Assembly: GCA_028867235.1 (NCBI GenBank)
Contig: JAGWGS010000088.1
Coordinates: 1 to 6,049, forward strand
Source: Nitrososphaerota archaeon
GTDB lineage: Archaea > Thermoproteota > Nitrososphaeria > Nitrososphaerales > Nitrosopumilaceae
Reading direction: 5' to 3'
DNA length: 6,049 nucleotides
Of the stretch, positions 1 to 5,854 are shown piece after piece. The notes under the pieces were generated by a model. That model was not told the DNA's origin and did no database searches. It saw only the letters and a program-made list of their open reading frames with translations. A program made the position numbers and the translations under genes. Position 1 is the stretch's first letter; every line of letters starts with the position of its first letter.

Positions 1-159
1 CTGGGATGCCTGTGATTGTAATTCATCTAAAACTGCTACTGGTATTATGATCTCACAATTTATCAGGGTGCCAGATTCAATAAGTTTTGTAATCTCTCCG
101 TCTATTATGATGCTTGTATCAACTACGAATTTTTCCACATTTGTGCTAGTTTTTGACAC
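1..159 (-). CDS. PIN-domain protein, likely PINc-ATPase (PilT-like family), 5' end only
   Basis: Partial gene: only the first 53 codons lie in the window. The product has the first strand of a PIN nuclease fold, FVVDTSIIIDG, whose Asp in DTS is normally a metal ligand. It is followed by a helix (ITKLIESG) and the strand-helix IIIPVAVLDELQSQ, the usual second PIN element with an acidic Asp-Glu pair. This opening most resembles the archaeal PIN-AAA-KH ATPases (COG1855 type), in which a PIN domain precedes a PilT-like ATPase and a KH domain. Those downstream domains are off the edge, so a shorter PIN protein remains possible. Two in-frame GTG starts are available, at 159 and 138; in-frame stops lie just upstream of 159. 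The shorter form starts three residues before the first strand, as is typical of PIN proteins. The gene is divergent from the receiver gene at 209. The PIN fold is well supported; the full family and the start are less certain. Confidence 0.68.
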   Translation of the reverse strand, partial: MSKTSTNVEKFVVDTSIIIDGEITKLIESGTLINCEIIIPVAVLDELQSQASQ

Positions 160-175
160 CTATTAATCATAACTG

Positions 176-185
176 TATTTAAAAA
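176..185 (+). promoter_or_regulatory. TATA box for the receiver/zinc-ribbon gene (possibly shared with the divergent PIN gene)
   Basis: The sequence TATTTAAAAA is centred about 28 bases upstream of the ATG at 209, the distance expected for an archaeal TATA box serving a leaderless mRNA. The element is nearly symmetrical (TTTTTAAATA on the other strand), so it could also serve the PIN gene. On that strand it would place transcription start near 155, favouring the GTG at 138 with a short leader over the GTG at 159. The whole divergent spacer is 49-70 bases and contains nothing else recognisable. Confidence 0.55.
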
Positions 186-208
186 TGACATGATATGATA
201 TCCATTTG

Positions 209-1126
209 ATGTCTATAATCTCGAATAAAAATGACGTATTGGTTATTGAGGATAGTCTAGCTACTACTCTTTTACTAAGAGATTTTCTAAAAAAATTGGG
301 ATACGAAAATGTAGAGACTTGCAATAGTGGAAAAACTGGAATCAATCTATTTTCTGAACTAGAACGTGCTGGAAAGAATCCTATAGTCTTACTTGATTTT
401 CATCTACCTGATATAGATGCTAATGAGGTTATGGCACAAATATTTAACATAAAACCTGATGCAAAAATTATACTTGAGACTGCTGATTCTAAATCTGATG
501 AACCAATCAAGAACGCTCTTAGAAGTGGAGCTTATCTGTATATTGAAAAACCGATCCGATATGAAAATTTAAAAAATATTTTTGAAACTCTCGATAAAGA
601 AAAATCAATACTTGAGGAGAAACCATCTGATAATGCCAGTATGATATTATTACACATGAATTCTCTGAAAAATGCAAGCCTTGCACGACTTGCTGAATCT
701 GCATGCATGGAATCAAATCTGTTAGAAAAATATCTACTTCAATTGGAAAATGAAAAAAAGATAATCAAAACTTCAGATGTAAAGGAGATCTCTTGCATAC
801 AGTGTAACTCTGTTCGCGTGTCACCACGTTTCTTTTGTCCTTCATGTGGGAATTACAACTTCAGTCAAGGTAAATTAATAGAACATTTCAAATGTGGAAA
901 TGTATCTATAGAAAACTCTTACAAAGAAAATAAATGCCCTAAATGTTTAAAAGAAATTAAAATCTTAGGAGTGGATTACAAAACAATGGATAATTATTAT
1001 ATTTGTAACAGTTGCAACAATAAATTCTCAGAGCCTTCTCAAAATTACGTATGTGCAAAATGTAGTAATGTATTTCAATTAGAAAATGCTCATTGGATAA
1101 CTAGTCCCGGATATAAGATAATTTAG
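209..1126 (+). CDS. Response regulator: receiver domain with helical linker and three zinc ribbons (TackOD1-like output)
   Basis: A 305-residue cytoplasmic response regulator. Residues 8-130 form a complete receiver domain: acidic pair E14-D15, phosphoacceptor D63 in VLLDFHLP, T91, and K114-P115. Residues 144-192 are helical and resemble a small winged helix. Residues 194-295 carry twelve regularly spaced metal-ligand candidates: C196/C199/C210/C213, H226/C229/C243/C246 and C266/C269/C282/C285. The HFKCG, CPKC and LGVDY signature and the trailing CxxC ribbon match my memory of the TackOD1 output domain, described from thaumarchaeal signalling proteins. What the output module binds (DNA, RNA or protein) is not known to me. 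The ATG at 209 is preferred over the in-frame TTG at 206 because the TATA box spacing fits a leaderless message. The stop overlaps the convergent CheY-like gene by 4 bases. No receiver residue is missing, so it should be phosphorylatable. The receiver is certain; the output name is likely. Confidence 0.9.
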   Translation: MSIISNKNDVLVIEDSLATTLLLRDFLKKLGYENVETCNSGKTGINLFSELERAGKNPIVLLDFHLPDIDANEVMAQIFNIKPDAKIILETADSKSDEPIKNALRSGAYLYIEKPIRYENLKNIFETLDKEKSILEEKPSDNASMILLHMNSLKNASLARLAESACMESNLLEKYLLQLENEKKIIKTSDVKEISCIQCNSVRVSPRFFCPSCGNYNFSQGKLIEHFKCGNVSIENSYKENKCPKCLKEIKILGVDYKTMDNYYICNSCNNKFSEPSQNYVCAKCSNVFQLENAHWITSPGYKII

Positions 1127-1488
1127 CTAGATGTGGCAACTTTATTGATTGTGTCTAGTACATCTTGAAAGTTAAATGGCTTGAGGATGTATGCCTGTGC
1201 TCCTACTTTTAAACAGTCCTTTATGGTTTCTTGGTTATCACTAGCTGAAATCATGATGATTCTTGCCTTTGGATCGTACTCAATTATTTCTTTTAGTGCC
1301 ATGAGGCCATCTTTTTTTGGCATTGCCATGTCTAGCAAGACTATATTTGGTTTTGTTCTCTTATATTCTTCTAAAATTTGAATGCCGTTTGATAAATCTG
1401 CAACCATGTGGTGTTGTCCTATTGTCAAGATGTCTTTTAAGACCATCCGTATTGCATCAGAATCGTCAACTATCATGACATTGACCAT
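1123..1488 (-). CDS. Stand-alone CheY-like response regulator receiver protein
   Basis: A 121-residue single-domain receiver with every conserved position: acidic pair D8-D9 in MIVDDSD, phosphoacceptor D53 in VLLDMAMPKKDG, S81 in the switch position and K103-P104 in ILKPF. There is no output domain, so it must act by protein contact or as a phosphate carrier. The frame is open to an ATG at 1509, but I chose the ATG at 1488 (MVNVMIVDDS): the longer form adds seven residues unlike the family, and a TATA-like element at 1511-1520 is 27 bases upstream of 1488, which would leave an ATG at 1509 untranscribed from that promoter. It lies downstream of the HPt gene on the same strand with 36 bases between, and its TAA stop overlaps the convergent receiver/zinc-ribbon gene by 4 bases. 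The HPt protein next door is a natural phosphotransfer partner, an inference from position. Confidence 0.93.
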   Translation of the reverse strand: MVNVMIVDDSDAIRMVLKDILTIGQHHMVADLSNGIQILEEYKRTKPNIVLLDMAMPKKDGLMALKEIIEYDPKARIIMISASDNQETIKDCLKVGAQAYILKPFNFQDVLDTINKVATSS

Positions 1489-1510
1489 GATGTGATATAT
1501 TGGGTCCATC

Positions 1511-1520
1511 TATATAATAA
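1511..1520 (-). promoter_or_regulatory. TATA box for the CheY-like gene, inside the HPt-CheY gap
   Basis: On the minus strand this reads TTATTATATA and is centred about 27 bases before the ATG at 1488, so transcription would begin at or next to the start codon (leaderless). It sits between the stop of the HPt gene (1525) and the receiver, so the receiver can be expressed separately even if read-through from HPt also occurs. It also decides the start of the receiver gene. Confidence 0.55.
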
Positions 1521-1524
1521 AGAG

Positions 1525-1896
1525 CTACTCATCATCAAGAATCTTTGGGAGTACTTTCTTTACTTTTCTTTCAAAATCTTCGATTTCTTTATCTGACTTG
1601 CAGTTGAAAAATTCATACATCATGTGTATTGAATCTGAAATTACGTCATAAGAACCATCTATCATACCTTGTTTCATTACTTGTTTTGTAATGGAATCAC
1701 TTATTTTCGCTAACCTGCCTATCTTTTCCTCGCCCATCATAGGTGCCAATCCCTTTATTTTGTGTAAATGTTTTTCAATGTCTTTTATTCTCTCATAAAG
1801 CTGCTGATCAGTTGTACACAAACGAAATATTTCCTGAAGGCTATTTAACTCAGATTCAATCTCCTGTCTTGCTATCTCGAGAAATCTCTCAGACAT
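1525..1896 (-). CDS. Stand-alone HPt-domain phosphotransfer protein (CheA P1-like)
   Basis: A 123-residue, almost entirely helical, soluble protein. The phosphorylation motif HKIKGLAPMMG begins at H45 and fits the HPt consensus HxxKG, with H45 as the phosphorylated histidine. The A-x-MMG continuation is close to that of the P1 domain of CheA kinases. No dimerisation, ATPase or CheW-like domain follows, so this is a phosphate carrier and not a CheA kinase. Residues 1-40 supply the helix before the active helix, and residues 60-115 further helices that would complete the bundle. The ATG at 1896 is supported by a TATA box about 24 bases upstream. The gene is divergent from the sensor kinase at 1960 and is followed by the CheY-like receiver gene. 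A role in relaying phosphate from that kinase to one or both nearby receivers is the simplest reading, but the kinase has no receiver of its own to pass phosphate to HPt, so the order of transfer is unclear. Confidence 0.85.
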   Translation of the reverse strand: MSERFLEIARQEIESELNSLQEIFRLCTTDQQLYERIKDIEKHLHKIKGLAPMMGEEKIGRLAKISDSITKQVMKQGMIDGSYDVISDSIHMMYEFFNCKSDKEIEDFERKVKKVLPKILDDE

Positions 1897-1915
1897 TTAA
1901 CTAAATACTACATAT

Positions 1916-1923
1916 CTTTTATA
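1916..1923 (-). promoter_or_regulatory. TATA box for the HPt gene
   Basis: TATAAAAG on the minus strand, centred about 24 bases upstream of the ATG at 1896. The position predicts a leaderless or nearly leaderless mRNA. The second repeat copy, 12 bases further upstream, could serve as an alternative box giving a leader of about 10 bases. Confidence 0.6.
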
Positions 1924-1928
1924 CTAAC

Positions 1929-1936
1929 TTTTATAC
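1929..1936 (+). promoter_or_regulatory. TATA box for the sensor histidine kinase gene
   Basis: TTTTATAC on the plus strand, centred about 28 bases before the GTG at 1960, supporting that GTG as the first codon of a leaderless mRNA. A run of seven T lies at 1953-1959 immediately before the start codon. The box is 12 bases from the HPt box, so binding of TBP/TFB for one gene could interfere with the other; that is inference. Confidence 0.55.
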
Positions 1937-1959
1937 GCGCGCTTCTTGTATGTTTTTTT

Positions 1960-3831
1960 GTGAATCTAACTCAAAAGACCTATCTTTTACTCGGTATAAT
2001 AATTGGAGTTTCAGCTATTAACTTTTATCTGTTAATTTTTACCTCGCAACAAAATCAAGATATTCTTCATTCTATTAGTTATGCAAGTGATCTCAAAGTC
2101 ATTGTTGAAAGAATAGGGGGAACAGCTAATTCTATCGCAAGTGGGAACGAGAACGATAGGCCAGTTCTTGAAAGTCAAATATCTGATTTTGATTTAACCT
2201 ATCAAACACTTGGAACTGGAGGAAACATAGGGGGATTGAATATTGTTTCTGTCCCTCCTTCTCTGGCTCCTGCGTATGAAAATGTTGGTAACGCTTGGAC
2301 TCCGTATAAAGAAGATGCAGAAAAAATAAAAAAAGAAAACATATTTGATTCTAGAGCTAGGGATGATTTGACATACATTCTCAGCAAAAATGGTGAATTG
2401 GTATCTCTGACAAATAATGTTGTAAATGATCTTACTCCTTTGGATCGAAATTATAACACACACAAACTCATTGCACTTGACATGGTGAATCTTGCTAAGG
2501 ACATTGGTGAAAAAACATTGCTATACTCTATCGGTGAGGGAGGAAATGTTTCTTCTGCTTTGAAACAGGATCGAGTATTCTTTGATGCTGATTTAAAAAA
2601 ATTAGAAGGGTTTCCATTGGATGATCCTGAATTTGCAAGCTATGGGATAGTACCTGAAAATTTGGCTGAAATCCCACGACAAAACTCTGATTCTATACGA
2701 CAACTTGATCCTCTCTGGCAGTCAGTTCGTGTAAAAATCATATATGTAGAATCTAATTCTTTACTGTCAAAAGATTTTGGAACAGCACTTAGTAAATTGA
2801 ATTCACAACGAAATGTATTACTAAATTCTACCTCTGATTTTGTAAATCAATGGAACAACATGATTGACTCACAACTTCATGATAAGGTATTGATTGTACA
2901 GATATTCATTATAGTAGACATTGTCATATTTATAATAGTTGTATTATCCATTCGAAAATCTCTCTTACCGCTTGATATGTTGATCAAAGCAATATCTCGT
3001 GTTCGAGAAGGGTTCTATGGAGAAAAAATAACTTATACTGCAAAAGATGAGATCGGAGAACTTGCCAATACATTTAATGAAATGTCTTTAACAATACAGA
3101 AAAAAGAGGATGATGCAAAAAAAATTGAGACTGCAAAAGATGAGTTTCTCGCAATGGTGACTCATGAACTAAAAACTCCTCTAGTACCAATCCAAGGATA
3201 TTCTGATATATTGCTTGGAGAACATCTTGGTGCTCTAAATCAAATTCAAAAAGAACGATTAAAAATAATTAGTTCTAGTGCTTCTACTCTGTTGCAACTC
3301 ATATCTGACCTTCTTGATGCACAAAAACTAGAATTAGGACAACTTAGAATTAAAAAAGAAATACATAATCTGAGAGATACTGTAGAAAAGGCAGTAGTAG
3401 GAATGCAACCTCAAGCATTGTCTGATGAAATTTCCATTTCATATGAACCAGAGAAGGATATGTTCGCATTTTATGATGAAGAAAGAGTAAAACAAGTACT
3501 AACAAACCTCATTAAAAATAGTCTCAAGGCAACAAATCCAAAGACAGGTAAAATTGAAGTAATTTTAGAAGACAAAGAAAATGAAGTTGTAATATCTGTT
3601 AAAGATAATGGAAGAGGAATCCCAGTTGAAGCAAGAGACAATATCTTCAAAAAATTCTACCAAGTTGATACCACAAGTACTAGGGAAAAGGGAGGTAGTG
3701 GTCTGGGATTGTCTATTTGTAAAGGAATTGTTGAGGCACATGGTGGAAGTATATGGATGAAAAATAATCTCCCTGGAACTACATTTTCATTTACTCTTCC
3801 AAAAATTCAGATGCATAAAACTCCTATATGA
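1960..3831 (+). CDS. Membrane sensor histidine kinase (extracytoplasmic sensor, HAMP, HisKA, HATPase)
   Basis: A 623-residue transmembrane sensor kinase. An N-terminal membrane helix (about 8-29) and a second (about 309-331) enclose an extracytoplasmic region of about 280 residues. HAMP follows at about 332-384, then a short coiled linker and HisKA with H402 in the H-box MVTHELKTPL. The ATPase domain (about 503-615) has the N-box NLIKNSLKAT, the G1 box DNGRGIP at 549-555, FKKFYQVD, and the G2 box GGSGLGL at 578-584. All catalytic motifs are intact, so it should autophosphorylate H402. The sensor region appears to hold two similar helical units (about 44-125 and 170-262), each with a Trp near its end (W113, W253), reminiscent of PilJ/NarX-type bundles; the ligand is unknown. 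It starts with GTG, supported by the TATA spacing. There is no receiver at the C-terminus, so phosphate must go to a separate protein; nearby receivers are candidates. The TldD gene begins 15 bases after its stop. Confidence 0.95.
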   Translation: MNLTQKTYLLLGIIIGVSAINFYLLIFTSQQNQDILHSISYASDLKVIVERIGGTANSIASGNENDRPVLESQISDFDLTYQTLGTGGNIGGLNIVSVPPSLAPAYENVGNAWTPYKEDAEKIKKENIFDSRARDDLTYILSKNGELVSLTNNVVNDLTPLDRNYNTHKLIALDMVNLAKDIGEKTLLYSIGEGGNVSSALKQDRVFFDADLKKLEGFPLDDPEFASYGIVPENLAEIPRQNSDSIRQLDPLWQSVRVKIIYVESNSLLSKDFGTALSKLNSQRNVLLNSTSDFVNQWNNMIDSQLHDKVLIVQIFIIVDIVIFIIVVLSIRKSLLPLDMLIKAISRVREGFYGEKITYTAKDEIGELANTFNEMSLTIQKKEDDAKKIETAKDEFLAMVTHELKTPLVPIQGYSDILLGEHLGALNQIQKERLKIISSSASTLLQLISDLLDAQKLELGQLRIKKEIHNLRDTVEKAVVGMQPQALSDEISISYEPEKDMFAFYDEERVKQVLTNLIKNSLKATNPKTGKIEVILEDKENEVVISVKDNGRGIPVEARDNIFKKFYQVDTTSTREKGGSGLGLSICKGIVEAHGGSIWMKNNLPGTTFSFTLPKIQMHKTPI

Positions 3832-3846
3832 GATGATGTCTGTTCT

Positions 3847-5274
3847 TTGGCTAAAATATCTCTAGAAGACTATGCTGATAGGGCAATTGCAATAGCGCTT
3901 GATGCAGGTTCGCAATATTGTGATATAAGATCTGAATTCGTACAAACAACTGGTTTTGTGATTGAAAACGGCATAGTTGAAAGTTTCACATCTTCACATG
4001 ATTCTGGTCTTGGGATTCGAGTATTGGTTGATGGCGCATGGGGGTTTTACTCATTGTCTCAACCCAATTCGTTTGATATGGTGAAAGAAAATATCATAAA
4101 AATTGTAAAAACTACAAAGCACTATTCTGAAAATAAAAAACACAAAGTAAAACTCGCTGAAGTTGGTTCATTTACAGATTATGTAAAATCTCGCCCGCAG
4201 ACTGAACCTAACATTGAAGATATGATGAAAATTGGAATTGATGCAGATAAAACAATTTGCACTAGAAAAAATATAGTTAAATCTACTGTATCGATGCGAC
4301 ATGATAAATTTCACAAGTATTTTGTAAACACTGATGGTTCAAAGATAACACATGATTTTGATGATGTAATCGTAAATCTGTCTGCAACTGCACATTACAG
4401 TGGGCTCACAGAATCTGTAAATACCACTGAAGGTGGTAGGGGTGGAATGGAAATGATAACTGGTGAAAATGATATTTGTGAGGCTGCTAACTCTATATCT
4501 GAAAAAGCAGTTTCGTTACTTGATGCCAAGACTGTCAAAGAGGAAAAAGCAATAGTAGTTATGAATCCTGATTTTGTAGCATTACTTGTTCATGAAATAC
4601 TTGGTCATCCCTCAGAAGCTGATAGAGTATTAGGAAAAGAGATGGCTTGGGCTGGAGGTGCTTGGTGGACAGGAAGACTTGGTACCTCGATAGGTTCAAA
4701 AGAACTCAATGTATTTGATGATCCTACACTCTCATCAAACCTTGGTTGGTACAAATATGATGATGAGGGAGTTCCTGCTACCAAAAAAACGCTCGTTGAG
4801 GGAGGCATACTGTGTAATCATATGCATAGTAGAGAAACTGCAGCATTATTTGATACTGTTCCAAATTCTTCTATGAGAGCAACTAATTATTCATTTATGC
4901 CTTTAATAAGAATGGCTTGTACCTGTATTTCTCCTGGAACTTGGAGTCCAGATGAGATGATAAAAGATGTAAAAGATGGGTTTTTGATTTGTAACATGAA
5001 GATCCCATCAATAGACATGATGAGATACAACTGGAGTATTTCATGTCAATATGCTATTAAAATAAAAAATGGTGAATTGGGTCAGCTATTGAGAGATGTT
5101 GTAGTAATGGGTAACTCTCCGGAATTCTTCCAATCTATTGATGCCTGTGGAACAGATTTCAAAATAAGACCTATAGATAATTGTGGAAAAGGAGATCCTA
5201 TGCAAATAATGCGAATGGGTAATGGTGGACCACACATACGTGGGAAATCAATCGTCAAGAGTGTGATGATTTGA
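3847..5274 (+). CDS. tldD: TldD-like zinc metalloprotease (TldD/PmbA family)
   Basis: A 475-residue protein of the size usual for TldD. It contains HEILGHPSEAD with H249, E250 and H254, the HExxxH zinc motif that marks TldD as opposed to its catalytically inert partner TldE/PmbA. The C-terminal NCGKGDP supplies C446, the position of the Cys ligand in characterised TldD. The N-terminal half (about 1-180) has the family's fold pattern, including GLGIRVLVDGAWGF. In bacteria TldD and TldE form a cytoplasmic complex that degrades unfolded peptides and matures microcin B17; its role in archaea is less clear. No TldE gene is visible here. No ATG or GTG occurs in frame between the upstream stop (3829-3831) and TTG 3847, so TTG is the start. 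The gap from the kinase is 15 bases, and the next gene begins 1 base after its stop, so co-transcription with the DNA glycosylases is likely. Confidence 0.93.
   Translation: MAKISLEDYADRAIAIALDAGSQYCDIRSEFVQTTGFVIENGIVESFTSSHDSGLGIRVLVDGAWGFYSLSQPNSFDMVKENIIKIVKTTKHYSENKKHKVKLAEVGSFTDYVKSRPQTEPNIEDMMKIGIDADKTICTRKNIVKSTVSMRHDKFHKYFVNTDGSKITHDFDDVIVNLSATAHYSGLTESVNTTEGGRGGMEMITGENDICEAANSISEKAVSLLDAKTVKEEKAIVVMNPDFVALLVHEILGHPSEADRVLGKEMAWAGGAWWTGRLGTSIGSKELNVFDDPTLSSNLGWYKYDDEGVPATKKTLVEGGILCNHMHSRETAALFDTVPNSSMRATNYSFMPLIRMACTCISPGTWSPDEMIKDVKDGFLICNMKIPSIDMMRYNWSISCQYAIKIKNGELGQLLRDVVVMGNSPEFFQSIDACGTDFKIRPIDNCGKGDPMQIMRMGNGGPHIRGKSIVKSVMI
5263..5267 (+). promoter_or_regulatory. Shine-Dalgarno-like GTGAT before the uracil-DNA glycosylase TTG
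   Basis: GTGAT, inside the last codons of the TldD gene, is complementary to the ATCAC part of the archaeal 16S rRNA 3' end and lies 8 bases before the TTG at 5276. Being internal to a transcript, this gene cannot be leaderless unless it has its own promoter, so a ribosome-binding site or coupling with TldD translation is expected. The match is only five bases. Confidence 0.4.
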
Positions 5275-5275
5275 A

Positions 5276-5854
5276 TTGTCTGAATTAACTAATGTGAGAA
5301 ACATGGTTGTTTCTTGTACTAATTGTGAACTTTACAAATCAAGGACACATGCTGTACCTGGAATTGGAAATGAAAAATCCGATATTGTTTTTGTTGGAGA
5401 AGCCCCAGGTAGAAATGAAGATCTACAAGGAAAACCATTTGTGGGAACTGCAGGACAAATTCTTTCAGAAGCTCTTGAATATGCGGGATTTTCACGCGAT
5501 GAAGTTTATATCACAAATGTTGTTAAATGTAGACCTCCAAACAATCGACAACCACAGGTGGAAGAAAGATCATCATGCAAACCATATCTTTCAAAAGAAC
5601 TGGAGATAATAAAACCAAAAATAATATGCATCTTGGGAAATACTGCCTATAATTCGTTGCTTGATGGTAGCGCTATAACCAAAAACCGTGGTAAGGTTAT
5701 AAAAAATAACGACAAGTTGTATTTTGTGACGATTCATCCTGCTGCTGTCATATACAATCCTTCTCTAAGACAAGTGTTAAAAAATGATTTTGTTTTTCTT
5801 GCAGGTGTATTGGATAAACTAAGAAAGGGCATGAATGTAGAATATTCTCAATGA
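5276..5854 (+). CDS. Family 4 uracil-DNA glycosylase with [4Fe-4S] cluster
   Basis: A 192-residue enzyme that removes uracil from DNA, the first step of base excision repair after cytosine deamination. The active-site motif GEAPGRNEDLQGKPFVG spans 41-57, and the second motif HPAA spans 154-157. Four cysteines at C14, C17 (CTNC), C85 (VKCRPP) and C101 match the cluster ligands of thermophile family-4 enzymes, and NVVKCRPPNNRQP is characteristic. Length and motif order are normal for the family. The TTG start at 5276, one base after the TldD stop, gives MSELTNVRN directly before the CxxC motif; no better start exists downstream before C14 except Met10, which leaves the N-terminus too short. The stop codon TGA overlaps the ATG of the next gene, a 3-methyladenine glycosylase, so the two repair enzymes are probably translationally coupled. 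Confidence 0.95.
   Translation: MSELTNVRNMVVSCTNCELYKSRTHAVPGIGNEKSDIVFVGEAPGRNEDLQGKPFVGTAGQILSEALEYAGFSRDEVYITNVVKCRPPNNRQPQVEERSSCKPYLSKELEIIKPKIICILGNTAYNSLLDGSAITKNRGKVIKNNDKLYFVTIHPAAVIYNPSLRQVLKNDFVFLAGVLDKLRKGMNVEYSQ

Larger units (their letters stand above)
1916..1936. repeat. Direct repeat of a TATA-like nonamer in a divergent promoter
   Basis: CTTTTATAC occurs at 1916-1924 and again at 1928-1936, separated by TAA. Read on the other strand each copy is GTATAAAAG. The left copy lies about 24 bases before the HPt ATG (1896, minus strand), and the right copy about 28 bases before the kinase GTG (1960, plus strand). Each copy is therefore correctly placed to be the TATA box of a leaderless transcript in one direction. 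Confidence 0.7.

Noticed and set aside
163..345. Minus-strand open frame of 60 codons
   Set aside because: It runs antisense through the receiver domain and the divergent promoter, has no recognisable motif, and conflicts with the PIN gene, which uses another frame.
1312..1318. Run of seven T on the plus strand as a terminator for the receiver/zinc-ribbon gene
   Set aside because: It lies almost 190 bases past the stop, inside the opposing gene, where it encodes Lys-Lys of the conserved PKKDG motif; the tract is explained by coding.
1181..1381. Plus-strand open frame of 66 codons
   Set aside because: Antisense to the CheY-like gene, whose protein has all receiver motifs; the apparent hydrophobic peptide is a shadow of that gene.
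1489..1509. Extension of the CheY-like protein to the ATG at 1509
   Set aside because: The TATA box at 1511-1520 is too close to allow this codon on the mRNA, and the added residues are unlike the family.
1953..1959. Run of seven T directly before the kinase start as a terminator
   Set aside because: No gene on the plus strand ends upstream of it (the nearest plus-strand gene ends at 1126), and it sits between TATA box and start codon, so it is better read as part of the promoter.
2194..2463. Minus-strand open frames opposite the kinase sensor region
   Set aside because: Two overlapping antisense frames of 89 and 61 codons with no promoter signal or domain; the sense strand encodes an uninterrupted kinase.
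3813..3831. TATA-like stretches (GCATAAAAC, CTATATGA) as a separate promoter for TldD
   Set aside because: Neither is at the distance expected for a leaderless start at 3847, and both fall in ordinary AT-rich coding sequence at the end of the kinase gene; co-transcription is simpler.
5307..5609. Plus-strand open frame of 100 codons inside the uracil-DNA glycosylase gene
   Set aside because: It is an offset frame of a gene whose true frame carries all catalytic and cluster motifs; its translation has no recognisable domain.
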